Translations under genes and position numbers: made by a program | In this document: piece by piece, positions 28,114 through 36,149 of the stretch | Layout of the letters: each line of letters begins with the position of its first letter | Numbering within the stretch: the stretch's first letter is position 1 | Assembly: GCA_965229005.1 (NCBI GenBank) | Contig: CBDDIP010000002.1 | Coordinates: 1,116,001 to 1,180,000, forward strand | Direction of reading: 5' to 3' | Length of the DNA: 64,000 nt | Source: CBDDIP01 sp965229005 | Lineage (GTDB): Bacteria > Actinomycetota > Acidimicrobiia > Acidimicrobiales > Ilumatobacteraceae | The notes under the pieces: model-generated | The model's input: the letters and a program-made list of their open reading frames with translations, nothing else | Database searches by the model: none | What the model was told of the DNA's origin: nothing

Positions 28114-29106
28114 TCAGGCGACGCGGAAGCGCCGTCGGTAGGTGTCGGGGGTGATGCCGAGGCGGCGGTGGAACACACGCCGCAACGTCTCGGCGGTGCC
28201 GAGGCCGGCGTTGGCAGCGACGACGTCGAGCGTGTCGGTGGTGGTCTCCAGCAGTCGGCGCGCCGTCTCGAGGCGAACGCGCTCCACGTAGCGGCCGGGG
28301 CTCTCACCGACCTCCTCCGTGAACACGCGGGTGAAGTGGCGGGCGCTCATGTTCGCTGCGTCGGCGAGCACGGGGATGCGGTGGTCCGTCGACGGGTCGG
28401 CGTCGATCGCCGACTGCGCAGCGCGAACGACGTCGTGGTCGGCGCGCGGCGTCCACACGGGTGTGGCGAACTGCGTCTGCCCGCCGGGCCGGTGGAGGAA
28501 CATGACCAGCCAGCGGGCGACGGTCTGCGCGACCTCGGCGCCGTGGTCGGCTTCGACCATCGCCAGCGCGAGGTCGATGCCGGCGGTGACGCCGGCCGAC
28601 GTCCAGCAGTCCCCGTCGCGGATGTAGATCGGATCGGGGTCGACCTCGATCGCCGGGAACTCGGCGGCCAGTCGCCGGGCGCGTGCCCAGTGCGTCGTGA
28701 CCCGACGGCCGTCGAGCAGCCCGGCCTGCGCAGCGATGAACGTGCCGGTGCACACGGTGGCGACGCGTCGGCTGTGGGTCGCCGCCGTGCGAACCCAGTC
28801 GATGAGGGCCTCGTCGCGGCGGGCCTCGTGGACGCCGTCGCCGCCGGGGATCAGCAACGTGTCGATGGGGGAGCGGCGCATCTGCGCCGCCGTCGGCAGT
28901 GCGTCGGTGGCGAAGCGCACGCCACTCTCGCTGGCGATCGTCATCCCGTTCGCAGCGACGAGGTGCACCTCGTACGGCGGGTCCGTCGGTGAGCGCCGGC
29001 CGGCGGCGATCACCCTGCTGGCGCTGGCGAACACCTCGAACGGCCCGATCGCATCCAGCGACTGCAGCCCGGGGAAGGCGACGATGACGATGGACCGGGT
29101 GCGCAC
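28114..29106 (-). CDS. GlxA-family AraC-type regulator with DJ-1-like sensor domain
   Basis: 330 residues from a GTG. The N-terminal 200 residues are a DJ-1/PfpI-like domain (DTLLIPGGDGVHEA, VATVCTGTFIAAQAG, THWARARRLA). The C-terminal 110 residues are an AraC HTH with both helix-turn-helix motifs (LADAANMSARHFTRVFTEEVG and VAANAGLGTAETLRRVFHRRLG). It probably controls itself and the DJ-1-like gene downstream, which resembles its own sensor domain. The ligand is unknown. Confidence 0.88.
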   Translation of the reverse strand: MRTRSIVIVAFPGLQSLDAIGPFEVFASASRVIAAGRRSPTDPPYEVHLVAANGMTIASESGVRFATDALPTAAQMRRSPIDTLLIPGGDGVHEARRDEALIDWVRTAATHSRRVATVCTGTFIAAQAGLLDGRRVTTHWARARRLAAEFPAIEVDPDPIYIRDGDCWTSAGVTAGIDLALAMVEADHGAEVAQTVARWLVMFLHRPGGQTQFATPVWTPRADHDVVRAAQSAIDADPSTDHRIPVLADAANMSARHFTRVFTEEVGESPGRYVERVRLETARRLLETTTDTLDVVAANAGLGTAETLRRVFHRRLGITPDTYRRRFRVA

Positions 29107-29147
29107 GAGCCCATCGTCGTCGGTCGCCGTGATGGCGTCAACGCCAC

Positions 29148-29179
29148 GTCCCCCACGATTCAGGACATCGGTGGGGGAC
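29148..29179. repeat. 32-nt hairpin in the GlxA/DUF3107 divergent region
   Basis: GTCCCCCAC pairs perfectly with GTGGGGGAC, with a short GAT/ATC extension inside. It stands 6 bp from a longer palindrome, upstream of both divergent genes. Confidence 0.55.
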
Positions 29180-29184
29180 GGTGT

Positions 29185-29234
29185 GAACCGGTCAGCGCCA
29201 GAACAGCACGTGTCGTTCCGGCGCTGACCAGTTC
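29185..29234. repeat. 50-bp imperfect palindrome centred on CACGTG
   Basis: Arms starting GAAC and ending GTTC enclose GGTCAGCGCC and GGCGCTGACC, then GAAC and GTTC again, around a central CACGTG; 21 of 25 pairs match. Together with the adjacent 32-nt hairpin it occupies most of the control region between the GlxA gene and the DUF3107 gene. Its position upstream of two divergent starts speaks against a terminator. Confidence 0.65.
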
Positions 29235-29306
29235 AGCGGCGGCGAGTCCGGGGTGCCTGCCCGTACGATGGCGGCGCAATCCTGCTGGCCTATCGAAAGG
29301 ACCGCT

Positions 29307-29540
29307 GTGGACCTCCGCATCGGCGTCACCAACGCACCTCGTGAGATCAACCTGGAACTGGCCGACGACGCCGACCGGGCGGCGCTGAAGACGCAGGTCG
29401 AGGCGGTCCTCACCGGCGCCCTCGACGTGCTCTGGGTGACCGACAAGAAGGGTCGCGAGGTCGGGGTGGCCGGCAAGACCATCGCCTACATCGAGATCGG
29501 TGCCGGCGGGTCCGAGCGCAAGATCGGCTTCGGCGGCTGA
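29307..29540 (+). CDS. DUF3107-family protein
   Basis: 77 residues from a GTG with a GAAAGGA ribosome-binding site 6 bp upstream. The sequence follows the actinobacterial DUF3107 pattern (DLRIGVTNAPREINLEL, DKKGREVGVAGKTIAYIEIG, ending in ERKIGFG). Members are short, universally conserved in Actinobacteria and of unknown function. It precedes rfbA by 19 bp. Confidence 0.85.
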   Translation: MDLRIGVTNAPREINLELADDADRAALKTQVEAVLTGALDVLWVTDKKGREVGVAGKTIAYIEIGAGGSERKIGFGG

Positions 29541-29559
29541 TCCAGCCCGCGAGGCGATC

Positions 29560-30435
29560 ATGAAGGGCATCATCCTCGCCGGAGGCACCGGCAGCCGGTT
29601 GTGGCCGATCACGCGCGGCGTCAGCAAGCAGCTGCTGCCTGTCTACGACAAGCCGATGATCTACTACCCGCTGACGACGCTCATGCTGGCGGGGATCCGC
29701 GACGTGCTGATCATCACCACCCCGCACGAGCAGGCGCCGTTCATCTCGCTGCTCGGCGACGGCAGCCAGTGGGGCGTGCGCCTCGAGTACGCCGTGCAGC
29801 CCGAGCCCAACGGGCTCGCCCAGGCGTTCGTCATCGGTGCCGACTTCGTGCGCGGTGGGCCGAGCGCACTCGTGCTCGGCGACAACATCTTCTTCGGCCA
29901 CGGGCTCGTCGATCAGATGCAACGCGCCGCTGCTCGTGGCGCCGGCGCCACTGTGTTCGGGTACCGAGTCAGCGATCCGGAGCGCTACGGCGTGGCCGAG
30001 ATGGACGCGAGCGGCAAGGTGATCAGCATCGAGGAGAAGCCAGCCAAGCCGCGCTCCAACTACGCCGTCACGGGGCTGTACTTCTACGACGAGGCGGTCG
30101 TCGACATCGCCGCCGACCTCGCTCCGTCGCCGCGTGGCGAGTACGAGATCACCGACGTCAACGCCGAGTACCTCCGCCGCGGCTCGCTGCACATGGAGCT
30201 GCTCGGCCGCGGCTACGCCTGGCTCGACACCGGCACGTACGACTCGCTTCAGGAGGCCGGCTCCTTCGTCGCCACGCTGCAGAAGCGGCAGGGCCTGCAG
30301 GTTGCGTCGCCCGACGAGATCGCCTTTCATCAGGGGTGGATCACGGTCGATCAGCTGCGCGCCAGCGGCGAGTCGATGAGCAAGAACCCGTACGGCCAGT
30401 ACCTCCTCCACCTCGCCGACGAATCCAGTCAGTGA
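29560..30435 (+). CDS. rfbA: Glucose-1-phosphate thymidylyltransferase
   Basis: 291 residues, the usual RfbA length. The nucleotide-binding N-terminus GIILAGGTGSRLWPITRGVSKQ is canonical, as are KPMIYYPL, LVLGDNIFFG and IEEKPAKPRSNYAVTGLYFYD. It makes dTDP-glucose, the first step of dTDP-rhamnose synthesis for cell-wall or surface polysaccharide. The other rml genes are not in this window. Confidence 0.95.
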   Translation: MKGIILAGGTGSRLWPITRGVSKQLLPVYDKPMIYYPLTTLMLAGIRDVLIITTPHEQAPFISLLGDGSQWGVRLEYAVQPEPNGLAQAFVIGADFVRGGPSALVLGDNIFFGHGLVDQMQRAAARGAGATVFGYRVSDPERYGVAEMDASGKVISIEEKPAKPRSNYAVTGLYFYDEAVVDIAADLAPSPRGEYEITDVNAEYLRRGSLHMELLGRGYAWLDTGTYDSLQEAGSFVATLQKRQGLQVASPDEIAFHQGWITVDQLRASGESMSKNPYGQYLLHLADESSQ

Positions 30436-30445
30436 TGTCGCCGCC

Positions 30446-31390
30446 TTGATCGACCTCCTCGATCGTCGGCTGCTGTTCGTCACTGGCAAGGGCGGTGTGG
30501 GCAAGACCACCGTCGCTGCTGCTATCGCCGAGCTCGCCGTGCGGCGGGGCAAGCGCACGCTGATCTGCGAGATGGACGCCAAGGGCTCGCTCGCTGCCGC
30601 GTACGACCTGAAGGGGCTGGCCTTCGAGCCCACCGAGATCCAGTCGAACCTCTTCGCGATGACGATGAACACGGAGGACTCGTTGCGCGAGTACCTGCGG
30701 TTGTTCGTGCGCATCCCGTTCGTCGGTCGCATCGGGCCGCTCGCTCGCACGTTCGACTTCGTCGCCGACGCCGCGCCCGGTGTCAAGGAGATCCTCTCCG
30801 TCGGCAAGCTCTGCTACGAGGTGCGCGAACAGCACTACGACCTCGTGATCGTCGACGCCGAGGCGAGCGGCCACATCGTCTCCCAGATCGGAGCTCCGCA
30901 AGCGATCCGCGAGCTGGTGCAGGTGGGCATCGTGCGCGACCAGACCGACTGGCTGATCGACATCCTCGCCGACCAAGCGATCACGGGGCTGGTGTGCGTG
31001 ACCACGCCGGAGGAGATGCCCGTCACCGAGACCATCGAGCTGCTCGCCCGCGTGCGAGCCGAGACGCCCGTGAACATCGCTGCGATCATCGCCAACCGCG
31101 TGCTGCCGCCGTTGTTCGCGCCCGAGGAGGACCCCGTCTTCGAGCACCTCTGCGCGCCCGCCGCACGTACGTTGCTGGAGCAGCGCGTCGCCAAGCGCAT
31201 CGACGCCGTGCTGGGCGCGGCCGAGCTGGCATCGGCACGTCATCGCATCGGCGCCGGCCACCTCGCCCGGCTGCAGGAGGCGATGCCCGACGATCTGCCG
31301 ATGGCGATCGTGCCCGAGCTGTTCGCCCGCAGCAGCGGCCGCCGCGTCGTCACCAAGGTCGCCGATGCGCTCGCCGAGGAAGGCGTCTGA
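30446..31390 (+). CDS. Get3/ArsA-like anion-transporting ATPase, first of a pair
   Basis: 314 residues from a TTG 11 bp after the rfbA stop; no better start is in frame. The deviant Walker A is GKGGVGKTT (14-22), the switch I-like segment EMDAKG, and the switch II region VDAEASGHI. It lacks the arsenite-binding cysteines of ArsA. Paired homologues in mycobacteria (Rv3679-Rv3680) act in protection against toxic metabolites and sit beside a whiB gene, as here. The next gene starts in the TGATG overlap, so the two products probably form a heterodimer. Confidence 0.88.
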   Translation: MIDLLDRRLLFVTGKGGVGKTTVAAAIAELAVRRGKRTLICEMDAKGSLAAAYDLKGLAFEPTEIQSNLFAMTMNTEDSLREYLRLFVRIPFVGRIGPLARTFDFVADAAPGVKEILSVGKLCYEVREQHYDLVIVDAEASGHIVSQIGAPQAIRELVQVGIVRDQTDWLIDILADQAITGLVCVTTPEEMPVTETIELLARVRAETPVNIAAIIANRVLPPLFAPEEDPVFEHLCAPAARTLLEQRVAKRIDAVLGAAELASARHRIGAGHLARLQEAMPDDLPMAIVPELFARSSGRRVVTKVADALAEEGV

Positions 31391-32595
31391 TGGCCCGCGC
31401 CCGTGCCACCTCGAAGGCGGCGACGACACCGCTGCGTCAGCTGCTGGCGGCCAAGGAGATGGTGCTCGTCTGCGGCAGCGGGGGCACCGGCAAGACGACG
31501 ATCGCCGCCGCCCTCGGCGCGCAGGCCGCAGCCGAGGTCGGTGGTCGCGTGCTCGTGCTCACCGTCGACCCTGCCCGTCGACTGGCGACGGCGCTCGGCC
31601 TGCAGGCAGGCGCCATCGGTGAGACGGCGCGGTACGACGCGCCGGTCGCCGTGCCGAAGGAGGCGTTCACCAAGGCAGGCGTCACGCCGCGCGGCGAGCT
31701 GTTCGTGGCGATGCTCGACACGAAGAAGGGGTGGGACGAGCTCGTCCGCCGCCACGCGCCCGACGCCAAGTTGCGCGACCAGGTGCTCGCCAACCCGCTG
31801 TACAAGAACATCACCAGCCGCTTCGTGCACAGCCACGACTACATCGCCATGGAGCGACTGCACGAGCTGCACGCGTCCGGCACGTACGACCTCGTCATCA
31901 TCGACACACCGCCGTCGCGCAACGCGCTCGACCTGCTCGACGCACCGGGGCGGATGAAGGACTTCTTCGGCAGCCGCCTGTTGCGCTGGCTGACGGTGCC
32001 CTACCGCTCGCGGCTGTTCACCGTGGCATCGAAGCCGTTCTACCAAGTCGCCGACCGCATCCTCGGTTCACGCTTCCTGCAGGACATCGCCGAGTTCTTC
32101 ATGCTCTTCCAGGCGATGGAGCCGGGCTTCGTCAAGCGCGCCGGCGAGGTGGAGCGACTGCTCACCGACGACCGCACATCGTTCGTCGTCGTCTCCACGC
32201 TGGAGGCCGCGCCGGCGCACGAGGCTCGCTTCCTGGTGGCCGAGCTGCAACGGCGGCAGATGCCGCTCGGCGCGCTGGTGCTCAACCGCACCCTGCCGGA
32301 GGGCATCCGCGAGCCCGCCGCGGCGAAGGCGGCCGACCTGCTTCGTCAGCGCATCGACAGCACCGACCTCGCCGACGCGCTTGCCGCGGTCACGGGCGAT
32401 CCGGCAACCGACGTGCGCGACGTTCTCGGTGAGGTGGCCGATCGCTTCCACGAGGTCGCCGTCGTCGCTGCACGTGAGGCCGATCGACGCCGCGAGCTCA
32501 CCGGCCTTGCCCCCGTGGTGTGCGACGTGCCGACGATGGCCGACGACGTCCACGACCTCGCCGGCCTCCTCGCCATCGCCGCCCACCTGCACTGA
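31390..32595 (+). CDS. Get3/ArsA-like anion-transporting ATPase, second of a pair
   Basis: 401 residues. P-loop GSGGTGKTT (29-37) with Gly in place of the usual Lys of the deviant motif, LTVDPARRLATALG, and IIDTPPSRNALDLLDAPGRM (switch II). The long insertion with aromatic and hydrophobic residues (about 150-250) could be a client-binding helical region. It is the partner of the preceding ATPase, translationally coupled through TGATG. A strong hairpin follows directly. Confidence 0.88.
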   Translation: MARARATSKAATTPLRQLLAAKEMVLVCGSGGTGKTTIAAALGAQAAAEVGGRVLVLTVDPARRLATALGLQAGAIGETARYDAPVAVPKEAFTKAGVTPRGELFVAMLDTKKGWDELVRRHAPDAKLRDQVLANPLYKNITSRFVHSHDYIAMERLHELHASGTYDLVIIDTPPSRNALDLLDAPGRMKDFFGSRLLRWLTVPYRSRLFTVASKPFYQVADRILGSRFLQDIAEFFMLFQAMEPGFVKRAGEVERLLTDDRTSFVVVSTLEAAPAHEARFLVAELQRRQMPLGALVLNRTLPEGIREPAAAKAADLLRQRIDSTDLADALAAVTGDPATDVRDVLGEVADRFHEVAVVAAREADRRRELTGLAPVVCDVPTMADDVHDLAGLLAIAAHLH

Positions 32596-32597
32596 GT

Positions 32598-32638
32598 TGG
32601 ATGTCTGGCCGCGGCACTATGCCGCGCCCAGACATCCA
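32598..32638. terminator. Terminator hairpin after the ATPase pair
   Basis: TGGATGTCTGG (32598-32608) pairs with its complement at 32628-32638; inside, CGCGGCA pairs with TGCCGCG around a CTA loop. It starts 3 bp after the stop codon. Its outer arm is shared with the hairpin at 24743-24789. Confidence 0.75.
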
Positions 32639-32692
32639 GTTCTGGGGGCGATGAACCAGGTCAGGCACTTCTGTCTGGCACACTCAAACCCC

Positions 32693-34174
32693 ATGGCAAC
32701 GCTGAGCGAGCTCGCCCGCCAACACACCTCACTCGACCGCGACCAGATCGCCCACCTGCGCAAGCTGCTCAGCGAGTGGGGTCTGCTCGCCGACCTGAGC
32801 TTCGCCGACCTGCTGCTGTACGTCCGCGACGACCAGCAGCGGTGGGTGATCGTCGGCCAGGTGCGCCCGGCGACGGGCCAGACGATCTACCACATCGACT
32901 ACGTCGGCACGATCGCCGACAGCGAGACCACCCTGCTCTCCTCGGCCTTCGACGGCGGCGAGATCTGCGAGGGCGAGGCCACGGTCGAGGCGCTGCCCGA
33001 GCCCGTGCGCATGCTCGCCATCCCGGTGCGGTTCAACGGCGCGCCGATCGCCGTGCTCACCCGCGAGTGGAGCAACCGCTCCAGCCGTGCGCCAGGCGAG
33101 CTGGAGCGCACCTACCTCAGCATCTTCCAGCGCTTCGCGGCGATGATCGCCGAGGGCTCGTTCCCGTTCGCCGGCTCCGACAACGACTCCAGCGCGGCGC
33201 CGCGCGTCGGCGACGGCGTGATGGTGCTCGACGACGAAGCACGCGTTCGCTACGCGTCGCCCAACGCCGTCTCCGCGTTGCACCGCGTCGGCATCAGTGC
33301 CAACGCCGTCGGCCTGCGCCTGGCCGAGCTCGGCTTCAACGACAGCCCGGTGCGCCTGGCCTACGAGCGCGGCGAGCCGGTGATCGAGGAGTTCGAACAG
33401 ACGCCGGATGTCACCCTCCTCACCCGTTGCATGCCGATCATGGCGGGCGGCGACGTCACGGGCGGACTGCTCCTCCTCCGCGACGTCACCGAGGTCCGCA
33501 AGCGCGACCGCCTGCTGCTGTCCAAGGACGCGACGATCCGCGAGATCCACCACCGGGTGAAGAACAACCTGCAGACGATCTCATCGCTGCTGCGGCTGCA
33601 GGCCCGCCGCCTCAGCTCGCCCGAGGCGAAGGCCGCCGTCAGCGAGTCGGTGCGGCGCATCCGCACCATCGCTCTCGTCCACGAGACCCTCTCGCGCGAA
33701 CCCGGCGACGACGTCGCCTTCGTCGAGATCGTTCGCCCGTTGCTGCGCCTCGCCGAGGAAGGGCTGCAGTCGCCCGATCGTCCCGTGCGCTTCACCGCCC
33801 AGGGCGACGGCGGCCGCCTGCCGAGCACGATCGCCACGCCGCTGTCGGTGGTGCTCACCGAGCTGCTGCAGAACGCGGTCGATCACGGCTTCCCCGAGGA
33901 CAGCGGCGGCGGCGACGTCGTCGTCGTGCTGCGCAACGACCACCACCTCGTGCACATCCGCGTGATCAACGACGGCCGCGCGCTGGAGCGCGACTTCGAG
34001 CTCAACAAGGCCACCGGTCTCGGCCTGTCGATCGTGCGCACGTTGGTCACCACGGAGCTCAACGGCACGATCACGATGCGCGGCGGCAAGCCCGAGGACT
34101 TCAGCGCGGTCGGCCTCGGCGAGCATCCGCTGGGCACCGGCACCGTGGTCGACCTCTCCGTGCCGATCGACTGA
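32693..34174 (+). CDS. pdtaS: PdtaS-like sensor histidine kinase
   Basis: 493 residues. An N-terminal GAF-like domain (about 20-150) and a PAS domain (about 170-265) are followed by an HisKA_2 dimerisation domain with the phospho-acceptor motif EIHHRVKNNLQTISSLL (His286 region) and an HATPase domain (LTELLQNAVDHGF, TGLGLSIVRTLV). No membrane segment, so it is a soluble sensor. PdtaS of M. tuberculosis pairs with the RNA-binding response regulator PdtaR and lies next to whiB1; the same neighbour is found here one gene away. PdtaR is not in the window. Confidence 0.9.
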   Translation: MATLSELARQHTSLDRDQIAHLRKLLSEWGLLADLSFADLLLYVRDDQQRWVIVGQVRPATGQTIYHIDYVGTIADSETTLLSSAFDGGEICEGEATVEALPEPVRMLAIPVRFNGAPIAVLTREWSNRSSRAPGELERTYLSIFQRFAAMIAEGSFPFAGSDNDSSAAPRVGDGVMVLDDEARVRYASPNAVSALHRVGISANAVGLRLAELGFNDSPVRLAYERGEPVIEEFEQTPDVTLLTRCMPIMAGGDVTGGLLLLRDVTEVRKRDRLLLSKDATIREIHHRVKNNLQTISSLLRLQARRLSSPEAKAAVSESVRRIRTIALVHETLSREPGDDVAFVEIVRPLLRLAEEGLQSPDRPVRFTAQGDGGRLPSTIATPLSVVLTELLQNAVDHGFPEDSGGGDVVVVLRNDHHLVHIRVINDGRALERDFELNKATGLGLSIVRTLVTTELNGTITMRGGKPEDFSAVGLGEHPLGTGTVVDLSVPID

Positions 34175-34205
34175 TCGCCCGGCGCCTCTCTACGATCGAG
34201 CCGGC

Positions 34206-35063
34206 ATGTGGCTGTCGTACCAATACGCGTTCGCGCTGACCGCGCTCTTCGTGGTCGCCTGGCTCGCGCTGCATCGCGCCACGACGCCGCGCTGGCGCGG
34301 CATCGCCGCCACCGCGAAGGAGCTGTCGATCGTGATGGCGCTGTACGGGGTGTGGCGCTACGTCCACATCCTGGCGATCACCAAGACGGCAGGGGCGATG
34401 GAGCACGGCCGCTCGCTGTGGGACCTCGAGCGCACCCTCCACCTGCCGAGCGAGGTCACCCTGCAGCGCTGGTTCATCGACAACGGCCCGGTGATGCGCT
34501 TCCTCAACGTGTACTACGGCGGGCTGCACGTGCCGGCCGCCGGCATCGCCCTCATCTGGCTGTTCGTCCGCCATCGCGACCGCTACCCCGCGGTGCGCAC
34601 CACGTTCGCACTGAGCATCGCCGGCTGCCTCACCATCCAGGCGCTGCTGCCGATGGCGCCGCCGCGCTTCTTCCCCGACCTCGGGTTCGTCGACGCCGGC
34701 CTCAAGTACCACCTGTCGGTCTACGGCGCGGGTGGTGAAGGTGCCTCCAACCAGTTGGCGGCGATGCCGTCACTGCACGTCGCGTGGGCGTTCATCGTCG
34801 CCGTCGTGGCGATGCGGTTGAGCACCAGCCGCTGGCGCTGGCTCGGCCCCGCCCACTTCGTGCTGACGATCGCGGCGATCACGATCACGGCGAACCACTG
34901 GTGGCTCGACGGAGTGGTCGCGGCGATGGTCGTGTGCGTCGCCTACGCGATCACGATCGGAGCGACTCGACTGCTGGGCCGCCTGCGTGGCGACCGCGGG
35001 TCAGACGGCGGTGCGGTGACGGGCGACGTACTGACGCCGCAGGATGCGACGCTCGTCCTCTGA
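34206..35063 (+). CDS. PAP2-superfamily membrane phosphatase
   Basis: 285 residues with about six membrane helices. The phosphatase motifs are spread as AMPSLHVAWAF and ANHWWLDGVVAAMV (catalytic histidines), the arrangement of PAP2_3, which includes lipid phosphatases and inositol-phosphotransferases such as Aur1. A lipid or cell-envelope substrate is likely. The last 63 bp overlap antisense with the end of whiB, so the two mRNAs are complementary there. Confidence 0.82.
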   Translation: MWLSYQYAFALTALFVVAWLALHRATTPRWRGIAATAKELSIVMALYGVWRYVHILAITKTAGAMEHGRSLWDLERTLHLPSEVTLQRWFIDNGPVMRFLNVYYGGLHVPAAGIALIWLFVRHRDRYPAVRTTFALSIAGCLTIQALLPMAPPRFFPDLGFVDAGLKYHLSVYGAGGEGASNQLAAMPSLHVAWAFIVAVVAMRLSTSRWRWLGPAHFVLTIAAITITANHWWLDGVVAAMVVCVAYAITIGATRLLGRLRGDRGSDGGAVTGDVLTPQDATLVL

Positions 35064-35294
35064 CGTCCCGCCCCAGATGCCCGAGTCCTGGTTGGTCTCG
35101 AGCGCGTAGTCGAGGCACTCGACTCGCACCGGGCACTGGCCGCACACTTCCCGAGCCCGATCGATCTGCACGAGGGCGTACCCCGTGCTGCCGACCGGGA
35201 AGAACAGATCCGGATCGGTGTCACGACAGATGGCGTCGTTGCGCCAGGTGTAGTCGGCGTTTGCCAGAGCGAGGCTGGACGCGAGAATGGTCAC
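35001..35294 (-). CDS. whiB1: WhiB1-like Fe-S transcription factor
   Basis: 97 residues from a GTG with a GGGAG ribosome-binding site. Four cluster cysteines Cys23, Cys51, Cys54 and Cys60 (C-x27-C-x2-C-x5-C), the G[VI]WGG turn at 72-76 (GIWGG) and a basic C-terminal tail are all present. DPDLFFPVGSTGYALVQI matches the WhiB1 subgroup. WhiB1 holds an NO-sensitive 4Fe-4S cluster and binds the sigma factor. A good promoter and an 85-nt leader precede it. Its 3' end overlaps the PAP2 gene. Confidence 0.93.
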   Translation of the reverse strand: MTILASSLALANADYTWRNDAICRDTDPDLFFPVGSTGYALVQIDRAREVCGQCPVRVECLDYALETNQDSGIWGGTSEDERRILRRQYVARHRTAV

Positions 35295-35386
35295 TTCGAA
35301 CTCCCACGGGGGTAGTGAGGGACTGCGCACTCGGGCGAACCGTCGGCCAACGTTGGATGGCAATCGGGTGAACGCACCGGCTGGTA

Positions 35387-35415
35387 ACCGTAGGAAACAA
35401 TGAGTGCGTTTACAA
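35387..35415 (-). promoter_or_regulatory. Predicted whiB1 promoter
   Basis: On the minus strand a TTGTAA -35 element (35415-35410) and a TACGGT -10 element (35392-35387) are 17 bp apart. Transcription would start near 35380, giving a leader of about 85 nt before the GTG at 35294. Confidence 0.55.
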
Positions 35416-35464
35416 GAGGTACGGGCAATCGCGCAGGCATAGTTCCTGCAGATGGGGGGTATCG

Positions 35465-36145
35465 GTGGTTCAGGTGATGGCACATCGCGGCGCGTCCAAG
35501 GCCGAGCGGGAGAACACGGTCGAGGCGTTCCGGCGCGCCGGCGAGATGGGGGCGCAGGCGGTGGAGCTGGACGTGCGCCGAACGGCCGACGGCGCCCTCG
35601 TGGTGCACCACGACCCTCGCCTCGCTGACGGTCGTGTGATCGCTGACCTGCACGTGAACGACCTCCCCGACCACCTGCCCTTGCTCGGCGCGGCGCTCGA
35701 TGCGTGCGCCGGGATGTGGGTCAACGTCGAGATCAAGAACGATCCGGAGGAGCCCGACTTCGACCCCACCGACGCGATCGCGGATGCCACGATCGATCAC
35801 CTCGTCGCCCGTGGCGAGGACCTCCGCTGGCTGATCTCGTCGTTTCGTCTGGAAACCGTCAACCGCTGTCGAGCCCTCGCGCCGACCATCCGCACCGCCT
35901 GGCTCGTGGTCGAGGTGCCTGATGACGCGGTCGCGACGTTGCAGGCGAACGGTCACGTCGCGCTGCACCCGTGGGTGCGCGTGCTCACCCGCGAGCAGGT
36001 CGAGCGCTGCCACGCCGGCGGCATCGAGGTCAACACGTGGACGTGCGACGACCCGGTGCGCATGAACGAGCTCCTCGACTGGGGCATCGACGGCATCTGC
36101 ACGAACGTGCCCGACGTGGCCTTGGACGTGCTGGCGTCGCGCTAG
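35465..36145 (+). CDS. Glycerophosphodiester phosphodiesterase
   Basis: 226 residues from a GTG; an ATG four codons later is equally possible. The catalytic motif MAHRGASKAERENT starts the protein, then VELDVRRTADGALVVHHDP (metal-binding Glu-x-Asp) and WVNVEIKN. The TIM-barrel end VNTWTCDDPVRMNELLDWG is typical. It hydrolyses glycerophosphodiesters to glycerol-3-phosphate and an alcohol. No signal peptide, so cytoplasmic. Its start is divergent from whiB1 across 170 bp. Confidence 0.9.
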   Translation: MVQVMAHRGASKAERENTVEAFRRAGEMGAQAVELDVRRTADGALVVHHDPRLADGRVIADLHVNDLPDHLPLLGAALDACAGMWVNVEIKNDPEEPDFDPTDAIADATIDHLVARGEDLRWLISSFRLETVNRCRALAPTIRTAWLVVEVPDDAVATLQANGHVALHPWVRVLTREQVERCHAGGIEVNTWTCDDPVRMNELLDWGIDGICTNVPDVALDVLASR

Positions 36146-36149
36146 TGGC

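Noticed and set aside
30446..32595. Arsenite efflux pump ATPase ArsA
   Set aside because: The metal-binding cysteines are missing and there is no arsB, arsD or arsR gene nearby.
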